DNA of 64,000 nucleotides from Janthinobacterium sp. FW305-129. Lineage in GTDB: Bacteria > Pseudomonadota > Gammaproteobacteria > Burkholderiales > Burkholderiaceae_D. The notes beneath the pieces were generated by a model. The model saw only the letters and a program-made list of their open reading frames with translations. It was not told the DNA's origin and searched no databases. The stretch is from positions 248,001-312,000 of the forward strand of contig NZ_JACYMM010000004.1 of NCBI RefSeq assembly GCF_020858115.1, read 5' to 3'. Positions 41,493-49,844 of the stretch are shown one piece after another. Positions within the stretch are counted from its first letter, which is position 1. Each line of letters begins with the position of its first letter. Made by a program: the position numbers and the translations under genes.

Positions 41493-43760
41493 ATGGCAAA
41501 AGATGCAATGCCGAGCGCCGTGAAGCCGTATATTCCGGCCGATGCGAAGCTGCCCGAGATGACCTTCCGCGCGCTGTTCATGGGCGTCATCCTGGGGATG
41601 GTCTTTGGCGCCTCTTCGCTCTACCTGGTGCTGAAAGTGGGCCTGACCGTCAGCGCCTCGATTCCCGTCGCCGTGATCGCCATCACCCTGTTCGGCCTGG
41701 CCAAGAAGGTGGGCGGCAAGGATTCGTCGATCCTGGAAAACAGCATCACGCAAACGGCCGGTTCGGCCGGCGAATCGCTGGCCTTCGGCCTGGGCGTGAC
41801 CATGCCCGCCATTTTGATCCTCGGCTTCGACCTGGAAATCTCGCGCGTCATGCTGGTCGGTATCCTCGGCGGCCTGCTGGGCATCCTGATGATGATCCCC
41901 ATGCGCCGCACCATGATCGTCGACCAGCACAAGGAACTCAAATTCCCCGAAGGCACGGCCTGCGCCGAAGTGCTCAAGGCGGCTGCCACGGAAGAATCGC
42001 GCATCGCCGCCGGCGAAAGCATCGAGAAGGATTCGGCCGCCGCGCTGGACGCCAAGCGCCGCGCCAAGATCATCTTCGGCGGTTTTGCCGTCGGCCTGCT
42101 GTATAAAGTCTTCAATATCTCGTTCAAGGGCTGGAAGGACACGCCGGGCGTGGAATTTGCCGCGCCGCTCAAGGGCGGCTCCATCGGCGCCGAGATTTCC
42201 CCTGAATTGCTGGGCGTGGGCTACATCATCGGCCCGCGCATCGCCGCCACCATGGCGGCCGGCGGCGTGCTGTCGTATCTGCTGCTGATCCCGATGATCA
42301 AGTTCTTCGGCGACAGCCTGACCACCGTGCTCTCGCCGGGCACCAAATTGATCAGCGAAATGGGCGCCGACGACGTGCGCAGCGCCTACGTGCTGTACAT
42401 CGGCGCGGGCGCCGTGGCCGCCGGCGGCCTGATTTCGCTGGTGCGCGCCATGCCCATGATCTGGCGCAGCCTGTCGGCCGGCCTGAAAGGCATCGGCAAG
42501 GGCGTCAAGAGCAATTCCACCTTGCGCACGGACCAGGATATCCCCCTGAAATGGGTCGTCATCGGCTGCCTGTCCATCATCGCCGTGATCACCTTCGCCA
42601 CGCCGCTGCACATGAATTTCCTCGGCGCGCTGCTGATCCTCGTCTTCGGCTTCCTGTTCGCCACCGTGTCGTCGCGCCTGACGGGCGAAATCGGCTCCTC
42701 GTCGAACCCGATCTCCGGCATGGCCGTGGCCACCTTGCTGTTCACTTGCCTGATCTTCCTCATCATGGGCTGGACGGGCGGGCGTTACTATGTGACTGCC
42801 CTGTCGGTGGGCGCCATCGTCTGCATCGCCGCCAGCAATGCCGGCACCACGTCGCAAGACTTGAAAACCGGCTATCTGGTGGGCGCCACGCCGCGCCTGC
42901 AGCAGTACGCGATCCTGGCCGGCGCCTTGTCGTCCGCGCTGATCCTCGGTCCGATTTTGCTGAAGCTGAACGAAGCGAGCACCGTCTACGTGCCGGCCGC
43001 GCAAGTGGCGCCTGGCCTGACGGTCGATGCGTCGAAGCTGACGGTGACGGGCGAGCTGCATGGCCCGCAAGCCGACACGGACCACAATACGTATAAAGTC
43101 TGGCAAAAGACCGATACCGTGGGCGGCCCGGCCGGCAAGTACTTCGTCAAGGAAGATGGCCAGCTGGCCTACCTGGTCGATCCGGGCATCAATGGCCACT
43201 ACAGCAAGCGTCCGGACGGCTCGGAAGTGAAGAAATACGATGCGCCGAAGGCCGTGCTGATGTCCTACATCATCAAGGGCATCCTCGACCAGCAGCTGCC
43301 GTGGACCCTGGTGCTGTTCGGCGTGATGATCGCCGTGGTGCTGGAAATGGCCGGCATTCCGTCACTGGCGTTTTCGGTGGGCGTGTACCTGCCGCTGTCG
43401 TCCACCTTGCCGATCTTCGTCGGCGGCCTGGTGCGCTGGCTGGCGGACCGCCGCAACAACAAGCTGGAACACAACGCGAAACTGAACGAGGAAGAGCGCC
43501 AGCTGGCGGGCGACCGCAGTTCGGGCGTGCTGCTGGCGTCCGGCTACATCGCCGGCGGCGCGCTGGCCGGCATCATCATCGCCATCACGGCCGGCGTGCT
43601 GACGCACTTCGACCAGATGATGGCCGACTGGGCCGAACACGGCAACCCGTTCTACGCGGGCCTGCATTCGGACGCGCTGTCCCTGCTGCCGTATGCCGTC
43701 ATCATCGTGCTGCTGTATATCGTCGCAAGAGAGAAGAAAGCGGGCAGCCCGCAGGCTTGA
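41493..43760 (+). CDS. OPT-family oligopeptide transporter
   Basis: 755 residues, many hydrophobic helices. EMTFRALFMGVILGMVFGASSLYLVLKVGLTVSASIPVAVIAITLF at the N-terminus, NSITQTAGSAGESLAFGLGVTMPA and PEGTACAEVLKA are hallmarks of bacterial OPT proteins of the TIGR00733 type. Substrates of the family include peptides and metal-chelates (iron- or zinc-siderophore-like). A ~100-residue soluble insert lies near residues 505-590. It is a single-gene unit with a stem-loop in its leader and a strong terminator after. Confidence 0.9.
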   Translation: MAKDAMPSAVKPYIPADAKLPEMTFRALFMGVILGMVFGASSLYLVLKVGLTVSASIPVAVIAITLFGLAKKVGGKDSSILENSITQTAGSAGESLAFGLGVTMPAILILGFDLEISRVMLVGILGGLLGILMMIPMRRTMIVDQHKELKFPEGTACAEVLKAAATEESRIAAGESIEKDSAAALDAKRRAKIIFGGFAVGLLYKVFNISFKGWKDTPGVEFAAPLKGGSIGAEISPELLGVGYIIGPRIAATMAAGGVLSYLLLIPMIKFFGDSLTTVLSPGTKLISEMGADDVRSAYVLYIGAGAVAAGGLISLVRAMPMIWRSLSAGLKGIGKGVKSNSTLRTDQDIPLKWVVIGCLSIIAVITFATPLHMNFLGALLILVFGFLFATVSSRLTGEIGSSSNPISGMAVATLLFTCLIFLIMGWTGGRYYVTALSVGAIVCIAASNAGTTSQDLKTGYLVGATPRLQQYAILAGALSSALILGPILLKLNEASTVYVPAAQVAPGLTVDASKLTVTGELHGPQADTDHNTYKVWQKTDTVGGPAGKYFVKEDGQLAYLVDPGINGHYSKRPDGSEVKKYDAPKAVLMSYIIKGILDQQLPWTLVLFGVMIAVVLEMAGIPSLAFSVGVYLPLSSTLPIFVGGLVRWLADRRNNKLEHNAKLNEEERQLAGDRSSGVLLASGYIAGGALAGIIIAITAGVLTHFDQMMADWAEHGNPFYAGLHSDALSLLPYAVIIVLLYIVAREKKAGSPQA

Positions 43761-43781
43761 TGTTGTAGCCAGCCCAAGGAA

Positions 43782-43818
43782 AACCGCCCGGTGTCATGAC
43801 GATCCGGGCGGTTTTTTT
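43782..43818 (+). terminator. Intrinsic terminator after OPT gene
   Basis: Ten-base-pair stem AACCGCCCGG/CCGGGCGGTT with a twelve-base loop and a seven-T tail; A-run before it allows weak activity for the convergent gene. Confidence 0.9.
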
Positions 43819-43839
43819 ATGTGGGCATGGCGGAGATGA

Positions 43840-44763
43840 CTACGATATCGGCCGCGCCGCCAGTTGCGCCGCGCTCGCGTAGATCGTCACCTGGTCGGAC
43901 GCCAGCCGCCGCAGGTGGTCATAAAACGCCTGCGCCGGAATGAGCCACGACGCGGCATCGCCCACCTGGCCGTTGACGCGCAGGCCGGCGGCGTCGAATT
44001 CGCGCGCAAAGTAATCGCGCAAGTCGCCGCGGCCCGGATGGTCGATGCGGCGCTGTGCGACGGCCGGGTCGAAGGGGCGCACGGGCACGTTCCAGCGCCG
44101 GCCGGCGTGGTCCAGGCAGGCCAGCAGCTTTGTATCGTCCTCCCACACGGGCACGGGAAAGGCGTCGCCCATGGCGTCTTCCAGCGCGTGATAGAACGTC
44201 ACCGGCCCCATGGAGATGCCCAGGCCCAGCACCTTGGCCTGGTCGCAGCCGATGAAGCGCTGCCAGGGCGAGCCCACGCCGAAGATCGACGGTGCGCGGT
44301 GGTGCGCCTCGGTCAGAGCGTCGGCATGGCGGCCCCACGCGGATACGGAGTGGGTCGGGTGGATGCTGCGGTGGATATTGCCGCTGGCCAGGAACGCTTC
44401 CGGCAGGCGCCCCATGTGCGTGCCATGGCGGCGCGGGTCGAACACATAGCCGGGCATGGCGCAGGTGGCGCGCACGGTGCCGCCGGGCAGATAGTAGGTG
44501 GGCAGCAGCAGGGTGCCTTGCGGGCCGACGGCGTCCTGCAGGGCGCGTATGACGGCCGCCGCGCCGCCTTCCACGTAGCCGAGGCTTTTCAGCGAAGAAT
44601 GCACGAACAGCGTATCGCCTGGCGCCACGCCGAGCCGCGCCAGGCCGGATGCCAGCGCGGCGCGCGTCACGTGGGGCGCGTCGTGGCGCATTTGCCGGGC
44701 GCCGGCGGCGCGGCGCCACGCTTCCAGCGCGGCCCTGGCGGCGCGCCTGGCCCCGTCAAGCAT
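43840..44763 (-). CDS. AAC(3)-family N-acyltransferase
   Basis: 307 residues. The aminoglycoside 3-N-acetyltransferase fold is visible: GVAPGDTLFVHSSLKSLGYVEGG near residue 46, GTLLLPTYY near 83, MGRLPEAFLASGNIHRSIHPTHSVSAWG near 115 and LGLGISMGPVTFYHALED near 180. Many family members are not resistance enzymes but acylate amino-sugars in surface glycans. Its start overlaps the upstream toroid gene by eight bases, so it belongs to the same operon. Resistance cannot be claimed from sequence; a glycan-modification role is inferred from the partner. Confidence 0.85.
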   Translation of the reverse strand: MLDGARRAARAALEAWRRAAGARQMRHDAPHVTRAALASGLARLGVAPGDTLFVHSSLKSLGYVEGGAAAVIRALQDAVGPQGTLLLPTYYLPGGTVRATCAMPGYVFDPRRHGTHMGRLPEAFLASGNIHRSIHPTHSVSAWGRHADALTEAHHRAPSIFGVGSPWQRFIGCDQAKVLGLGISMGPVTFYHALEDAMGDAFPVPVWEDDTKLLACLDHAGRRWNVPVRPFDPAVAQRRIDHPGRGDLRDYFAREFDAAGLRVNGQVGDAASWLIPAQAFYDHLRRLASDQVTIYASAAQLAARPIS

Positions 44764-45949
44764 GGCCTAATTCCAGTTCCAGCAGGTTGGCATCGATGCA
44801 GAACTTGGCGGCCCAGTTCAGGTAAGCCCAGGCGCCGTAATCGCCATCGACGGGAAACGAACCCTTGACGCCGCCGCGCGCGTGCGCGGGACCGTCGATG
44901 CTGACGGAGCGCCGCACGTAACGGTTCAGGCGGCGGGCCGCGTCGAGGTAGGGCCGCTCGCCCGTGAGCTGGTACAGCAGGAACAGACAATGCGCGTTTT
45001 GCGCGGACCCCGTGAGGCAGGCGTAATCGGCGCCAGGCTGGAAGTCCGGGCCGAGGCGGCCGGCCAGGTAGCCGTCGGCCGCCACGGCCCTGGCGACGCC
45101 CGTGCCGGTGCGCTTGGCCGCGTCCAGCAGGTCGGCGCGGGCCGAAAAGCGCTGCGCTTCGAGCAGGCCGCGCAAGGCGTAGCCGATGGTGTGGGTCAGG
45201 GGCAGCAGCGGGTTGTCCAGGCAGTTCGAGGCGAACCAGCCGTTGGGACGCTGTTTTGTCAGCGCCCAGTCGACCTGGCGCAGGCCCGCCGCGCCATAGC
45301 CGTGGCCAGGCGCGATGCGGTCCGCTTCGAACAGGCCCCACGCCACGTGCGTCTCATACGCCTTGTCGCCGGCGCTGGCGAACGGCGTCGGATGCCGGCG
45401 CCAGCAGCCGTCGGCATCCTGGCTGTCGCGCAGCCAGCGTGCCGCGCGGTGCATGGCGTCCTGGTACCGATCGCCGTACGCGGCCACGCCGGCGGCCAGG
45501 CCCAGCAGGATCTGGCCCGTGTTGAAGGTGACGGGCACGCGCGGCAGCGAATCGATCTTCCCGCCCTGGAAACCGCCTGCGGGGAACTGGATGGCGACGC
45601 ACCAATCGAGCATGCGGCGCGCCCGTGCGTGCAGGGCATCATCCCCACCCTCGTCGCCAGCGCGCTGCGCCAGGGCGATCATGGTGGGGATGATGTAGCC
45701 GGTGGTTTCGGGATAGGAGCTAGCCCAGCCCGTCAGCAGGCTGTAGTCGCGCGCGACCCCGCCGTCGTGTGAACTGGAATGGTCTTGCGCCGCGCATAGC
45801 CAGGCCGTGCAAGCCTTGACGACGGCTTGCGGCCCGGGGTCAAAGGCGGGCAGGCCGCGCCGATCCGCCGTCCGCTCCATGCGCGCCGCCGCCGGCAGGC
45901 CCGCCTGCGGCGCCAGTGTGTTCCTGATTTTCGCGAGCAAGGCGCGCAT
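44756..45949 (-). CDS. Alpha/alpha-toroid protein, polysaccharide-type
   Basis: 397 residues, with repeated helix pairs typical of an alpha/alpha toroid (terpene cyclase/glycosidase-like): YPETTGYIIPTMIALAQRAG, QFPAGGFQGGKIDSLPRVPVTFNTGQILLGLAAGVAAYG, DADGCWRRHPTPFASAGDKAYETHVAWGLFEADRI, then NGWFASNCLDNPLLPLTHTIGYALRGLLEAQ. The YPETTGYIIPT signature occurs in proteins found in exopolysaccharide gene clusters, often mis-named. No signal peptide. Enzymatic activity unknown; polysaccharide lyase/hydrolase-like is the best guess. It is the first gene of a two-gene operon with the acyltransferase. Confidence 0.75.
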   Translation of the reverse strand: MRALLAKIRNTLAPQAGLPAAARMERTADRRGLPAFDPGPQAVVKACTAWLCAAQDHSSSHDGGVARDYSLLTGWASSYPETTGYIIPTMIALAQRAGDEGGDDALHARARRMLDWCVAIQFPAGGFQGGKIDSLPRVPVTFNTGQILLGLAAGVAAYGDRYQDAMHRAARWLRDSQDADGCWRRHPTPFASAGDKAYETHVAWGLFEADRIAPGHGYGAAGLRQVDWALTKQRPNGWFASNCLDNPLLPLTHTIGYALRGLLEAQRFSARADLLDAAKRTGTGVARAVAADGYLAGRLGPDFQPGADYACLTGSAQNAHCLFLLYQLTGERPYLDAARRLNRYVRRSVSIDGPAHARGGVKGSFPVDGDYGAWAYLNWAAKFCIDANLLELELGHA

Positions 45950-46089
45950 GGCTTTCCATTCGGTGGTGGACTCAGGCTACTGTAGCGCCGGCAGCCGGCA
46001 GGGCTATTGACTTGCCGCAAGGACCGTTGCGTCGCCGCCGCCGGAATTGACGCATAATGGCCGTATCACCATCGCCGACGAGGCCCGCC

Positions 46090-46317
46090 ATGAACAATGT
46101 CACGCTTGAGTATTCGGTCGTCACCAATCCCGACTCGTTTGTCGGCTTCAAGTATTACGTCAAGGCGGGACAGGCCTTCGATGCCGACGATTTCGCCTAT
46201 TCCTACAAGCTGAACCGGTCCGACCTGAACCCGGACAGCGTGCTGGCCACGCGCGAGGCGGCGGCGAATCTGCAGCCGGGCGAGTGGCTGACGGTGTCGC
46301 ATTCGATCGCCGCCTAG
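46090..46317 (+). CDS. Small conserved-looking protein, unknown
   Basis: 75 residues from the ATG at 46090; the open frame extends to 46057 but that segment looks non-coding. Sequence LEYSVVTNPDSFVGFKYYVKAGQAFDADDFAYSYKLNRSDLNPDSVLATREAAANLQPGEWLTVSHSIA suggests a compact beta-rich fold. No signal or membrane segment. It precedes a GNAT acetyltransferase by 55 bp on the same strand. No family recognised. Confidence 0.55.
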   Translation: MNNVTLEYSVVTNPDSFVGFKYYVKAGQAFDADDFAYSYKLNRSDLNPDSVLATREAAANLQPGEWLTVSHSIAA

Positions 46318-46372
46318 CCTGCGAACCCAGTGCCGTTTCTTTAACTTACCGGCCCGCCAGGGCTCTTTGCGC

Positions 46373-46936
46373 GTGAATCCTTCAAAATTTCCTGATATTT
46401 CTATTGTTCCAACCTTGCCTGAACACGCCGAAACCCTCGCCGGGCTGGTGGCGCACAACCGCGAGCACCTGCGTGCTTACCTGCCCGCCGTGCTGCAGCT
46501 GGACTCGTTCGGCGAGGCGCAGGCCTATCTGCAGGCCGCCGTCGCCCGCGCGGCCAGCGGCGAGGTACTGGAATGGCATGTTTTCTCCGGCACGGCCTTG
46601 TGTGGCAGCATCCGCCTGAAAGACATCGACACAGCGGACCGCAATGCCCGCATCGGCTATTACCTCGGGCAGCAGTTCCAGGGCCGGGGCATCGCCAGCG
46701 CGGCGGTGCGCGCCGTCCTCGCGCACGCGTTTGGCGCGCTGCAATTGCACCGCGTCGAATTGCAGTGCGCGGCCGGCAATCACGCCAGCATGGCGCTGGC
46801 CGAACGGCTGGGATTCGCGCACGAAGGCGTGTTGCGGCAGGCGGAATGCCTGAATGGCGTATTTGTCGACCTGCACGTCTACGGCTTGCTGCAGCCCGAT
46901 TTTGTGCCGGATGGCGCCGCCCTTAGCCTGGCATGA
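46373..46936 (+). CDS. GNAT-family acetyltransferase (RimJ/RimL-like)
   Basis: 187 residues from a GTG at 46373 (AGGGC about 9 bp upstream); a TTG at 46367 would add two residues. Typical RimJ/RimL pattern: HRNREHLRAYLPAV-like start, SIRLKDIDTADRNARIGYYLGQQFQGRGIASAAVRAVL with the acetyl-CoA loop QxxGxG (QFQGRGIA), and LHRVELQCAAGNHASMALAERLGFAHEGVLRQAE. These enzymes acetylate N-terminal residues or other amines. Its end overlaps the convergent small gene by 14 bp. Confidence 0.88.
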   Translation: MNPSKFPDISIVPTLPEHAETLAGLVAHNREHLRAYLPAVLQLDSFGEAQAYLQAAVARAASGEVLEWHVFSGTALCGSIRLKDIDTADRNARIGYYLGQQFQGRGIASAAVRAVLAHAFGALQLHRVELQCAAGNHASMALAERLGFAHEGVLRQAECLNGVFVDLHVYGLLQPDFVPDGAALSLA

Positions 46937-47306
46937 ACCACGCGCGCAGTTCATCCCCGGCCCTCTGCGCCGTTGCCTGCGTCAAGGTCAGCACGATGAC
47001 CTTTTCCCGCGCCGGACGAAGCTGCCCATCGCTGCCGGCCAGCTCGATGGCTTGTCCGAAGCTCGTGTAGCAGGGGCCGAACTCCTGCGGGCATTGCTGC
47101 ACGATGCGCGCCGCCTTGCCGGCGTTGCGGTCCGCCAGGTTGACGATGGGATTGCCGTCATTGAATGCCTGGCCGTTGGCAAAGCTGGTGCGCAGATACG
47201 GCGAACACAGGCCGTCGAGGAAGGCCAGGCGCGTTTGCCAGTACGCTTGCAGTGCCGCATACACGGCCTGATCCTCGAGAAAATCGGCAAACAGGAAGTC
47301 GTTCAT
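46923..47306 (-). CDS. 127-residue protein of unknown function
   Basis: Start ATG 47306, with GAGGAAAC 6 bp upstream. No signal or membrane segment; Cys-containing DGLCSPYLRTSFANGQAFNDGNPIVNLADRNAGKAARIVQQCPQEFGPCYTSFGQAIE. Co-directional with the AIM24-like gene 13 bp upstream, so probably the last member of a three-gene operon. No family recognised. Confidence 0.65.
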   Translation of the reverse strand: MNDFLFADFLEDQAVYAALQAYWQTRLAFLDGLCSPYLRTSFANGQAFNDGNPIVNLADRNAGKAARIVQQCPQEFGPCYTSFGQAIELAGSDGQLRPAREKVIVLTLTQATAQRAGDELRAWFMPG

Positions 47307-47319
47307 AAGGTTTCCTCGG

Positions 47320-49023
47320 CTAGATGCCGAACACTTTCAAGATGGCGTCCGTAAAACCCTCGAACCAGCTGCCCACCTTGCCCGGCTGCTTGCCGTGGCG
47401 CGGGGTTTCTTCGTACAGGTAGACGCCGTTGCCGCCGTCGAAGCGGTCGTTGAGCAGCGCCTGCTGGCCGCGCAGATAGGGCAGGAAGGTTTCGCTGCGC
47501 AGCGTCGAGTACAGCACGTCGGTAGTAAAGCCCAGGGTGGCGGACTGGCTGATGGAGCGGCCCTGGCCCGCGCGTTCCAGGCGCACGCCGCGGCAGCCGC
47601 GCACGATCAGGGTGACGGGGCCGCGAAAGACGATGAAGCGCAGCTGCAGGGTGAGCCAGGCATGCAGGCTTCCCAGGCGCCAGTGGCTCGATATCGCCAG
47701 CGGCTGGCCAGAGTCGCAGACCAGGCCCACCAGGCCCCGCGGCTGGAACACGAGGGCGCTGCCGGCCGGCAGGTGCACGACGGCCACTTCCAGCAGCGGG
47801 TCGTCGCTGGCGGAGATCGTCACGGATGCCGGGGCATCGCTTTCCAGCCGCGTCAGCGCCTCCATGCCGGCGGCCAGGCTGGTGAACGGATAGCGCCAGT
47901 CCAGCAGCCACTGCGTGCGCTTGCGCGTGCCGACGGGCGACGATTGCAGGTATTCGGGATGGATCAGCATCCGCTGGCCGGGTTTGAGCTGCAATGCCTG
48001 CGAGACGGCGGAAATGCGCGACTGGCCATCGGGCGGCAGGGGGAGCGCAGTGGCCGTCACGTTCAGCGCGTGCGCGATGGACAAGGGTTTCAGGCGCGAA
48101 GCGAGGGGCGCCAGCACGAAGTAAAAGCAGGCCTTGATGGCGACGGGCAGCAGGATGGCCGACAGCACCAGCAGGGCGGCCGTGGGCGCCACGTCCAGCA
48201 CGGGAGCGCGCCAGCGGGCGATCCAGTTGCGCGCCAGTTGTTCTTCGCCTGCCGCAATCGCCTTTTGTACGGGCGCCAGCGCGCCAGTCAGCGCCGCGCT
48301 GTCGACGGCGAATGGGGCGGGGCGGGTGATGTTGGTGGTATTGCTGCTGCGCGCGCGCTGCGCCAGCCAGGCCTGATACGCTTGCAGGTTGACCTCGCGC
48401 AAGCGCTGGCCCTCCGCTTCGAGCCGCGACAGCTGCGCGTAGGCGTCGCTGCCGGGCAGGCGCGCCGCCAGCGGGTGCTGCGCTTCCAGCTGCCGGCGCC
48501 GGGCCAGGTTATGTTGCAGTGCGGCATATGCGCTGACGTGTTCCGCATGCAGGCGCGCCAGCGTCTGGCGTGCATCTTCGCCGCTGATCGCCGCCTGCAG
48601 GGCGACCAGATAACGGGCTTCCTGCGCCAGCACTTCGATTTCCACGCGGCGCGCCGCTTCGTCCTGCGCGTGCAGGGCCAGGGTGTGCGTGTCGGGCAGG
48701 GGAATGGTAAACAGCGACGGTTGCTGCCGCGCGCGCAAGGCCGTCAATTGCGCTTGTACTTCTGTCAGGCGCGTGGCGATGCTTGCTTGTGATGCCAGCC
48801 GCAGGGCGTTGACGCTCAGCGTGGCCGCCTCGGCCAGGCTGGTGCCATGGCTGCTGGCGCTGCCGGAAGCCTGGCGCAGGGCGGCGACAGCCTCGCTGCC
48901 GGCGCTGTAGCTGCGCCATTCGGCCAGCAGCGATCGTCCTGCCAGCAGGATGACGATGAACAGCGCGAACTGCAGCGCGTGGCGCAGCAGGAAGCGCAGG
49001 ATGGCCGTCAGCAGCAGGCGCAA
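47320..49023 (-). CDS. Membrane protein with coiled coil and AIM24-like domain
   Basis: 567 residues from a TTG start, with AAGGAC 8 bp upstream and directly after the stop of the SEC-C gene. Membrane helix 1 at residues 9-30 (RHALQFALFIVILLAGRSLL), a long helical, coiled-coil-like region with HNLARRRQLEAQ and RLEAEGQRLREVNLQAYQ, helix 2 near 300 (AALLVLSAILLPVAIKACFYFVL), then a beta-rich C-terminus (HLPAGSALVFQPRGLVGL; IVFRGPVTLIVRGCRGVRL; YSTLRSETFLPYLRGQQALLNDRFDG) that resembles AIM24/TerD-like barrels. Inner-membrane protein, function unknown. Confidence 0.7.
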   Translation of the reverse strand: MRLLLTAILRFLLRHALQFALFIVILLAGRSLLAEWRSYSAGSEAVAALRQASGSASSHGTSLAEAATLSVNALRLASQASIATRLTEVQAQLTALRARQQPSLFTIPLPDTHTLALHAQDEAARRVEIEVLAQEARYLVALQAAISGEDARQTLARLHAEHVSAYAALQHNLARRRQLEAQHPLAARLPGSDAYAQLSRLEAEGQRLREVNLQAYQAWLAQRARSSNTTNITRPAPFAVDSAALTGALAPVQKAIAAGEEQLARNWIARWRAPVLDVAPTAALLVLSAILLPVAIKACFYFVLAPLASRLKPLSIAHALNVTATALPLPPDGQSRISAVSQALQLKPGQRMLIHPEYLQSSPVGTRKRTQWLLDWRYPFTSLAAGMEALTRLESDAPASVTISASDDPLLEVAVVHLPAGSALVFQPRGLVGLVCDSGQPLAISSHWRLGSLHAWLTLQLRFIVFRGPVTLIVRGCRGVRLERAGQGRSISQSATLGFTTDVLYSTLRSETFLPYLRGQQALLNDRFDGGNGVYLYEETPRHGKQPGKVGSWFEGFTDAILKVFGI

Positions 49024-49035
49024 GGAGATGCGTCC

Positions 49036-49713
49036 TTAGCTGGCCGCGCTATCGGCGTCGGCACAGCATTTCTTGTACTTCTTGCCGCTGCCGCAGTGGC
49101 ACGGGTCGTTGCGGCCCGTTTTCGGCAGTTCGCGCAGCACGGTGGCGCCGGGCTGGCTTTGCTTCAGGTGGCGCTGGCGCGCCCAGGCGGCGTTGATGGC
49201 GATCACGGCAGGAATCACGCCATCCATGGCCGTTTCGGCCGCATCGTCATCGAGTTCGGTGGCCGTGGCCAGGTGCTGGAACGGCGCCAGGTACTCGGGA
49301 TGGCTGACGGCCAGGGCCGCCCACTGGGGCTTGTCCAGGCTCGTGCCCAGCATAAAACCGGCGCACCAGGCGGGCACGCTCCATTCGGGGCCGCACACAT
49401 AGATGGGCTCAAAACTGTCCGGGTCCTTCGCCAGCCATTCGACCATGTAGGCGTGGTGGCGCCGGGCCAGGCTGGCCGCCCGTTCGCTGGCCGCATCCGC
49501 TGCGGGCGCGGCGCTGCCAGCCGCCTTGTCCCAGACCCATGGCAACCACTGTTCCGGCGCGATCTGTTTCGGGTTCAGGGCGACGGCCGTGAGAAAACCT
49601 TCGAGCATCGACACGTCCATGGCGCGGCCTTCCAGCGCGGGCGCGGCCAGCAGGGTGTCGAGTTCGGCGTATTCGTCGTCGGAGAGGGGCGAGGTGGTGG
49701 AGATGCTGGACAT
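49036..49713 (-). CDS. UPF0149/YecA-like protein with SEC-C zinc motif
   Basis: 225 residues from the ATG at 49713 (frame is open to 49776 upstream but without family sequence). An N-terminal UPF0149 helical domain ([43 protein letters not shown]) leads to a C-terminal SEC-C zinc finger [22 protein letters not shown] motifs bind zinc and, in SecA, SecB. The gene is first in an operon with the AIM24-like and 127-residue proteins. Function of the operon is unknown; protein-quality control is a guess. Confidence 0.85.
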   Translation of the reverse strand: MSSISTTSPLSDDEYAELDTLLAAPALEGRAMDVSMLEGFLTAVALNPKQIAPEQWLPWVWDKAAGSAAPAADAASERAASLARRHHAYMVEWLAKDPDSFEPIYVCGPEWSVPAWCAGFMLGTSLDKPQWAALAVSHPEYLAPFQHLATATELDDDAAETAMDGVIPAVIAINAAWARQRHLKQSQPGATVLRELPKTGRNDPCHCGSGKKYKKCCADADSAAS

Positions 49714-49798
49714 AATATTCTTTGGTGATGTGGGGGGAGTGGCCGGTGGCCCTGGCGGTATTGTACCGCCCGCCAAGGCAAGAACCGGCGCCGGAATG

Positions 49799-49825
49799 AA
49801 AAACGGCGGCCCGCAGGCCGCCGTT
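49799..49825 (-). terminator. Intrinsic terminator of POT transporter gene
   Basis: Stem AACGGCGGCC/GGCCGCCGTT with loop CGCA; on the minus strand it is followed by a T-run. Confidence 0.88.
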
Positions 49826-49844
49826 CTGATCTACAACAAGACGC

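Noticed and set aside
43840-44763. Calling the AAC(3)-family gene an aminoglycoside-resistance gene
   Set aside because: Family membership alone is not evidence of resistance, and the operon partner suggests glycan modification.
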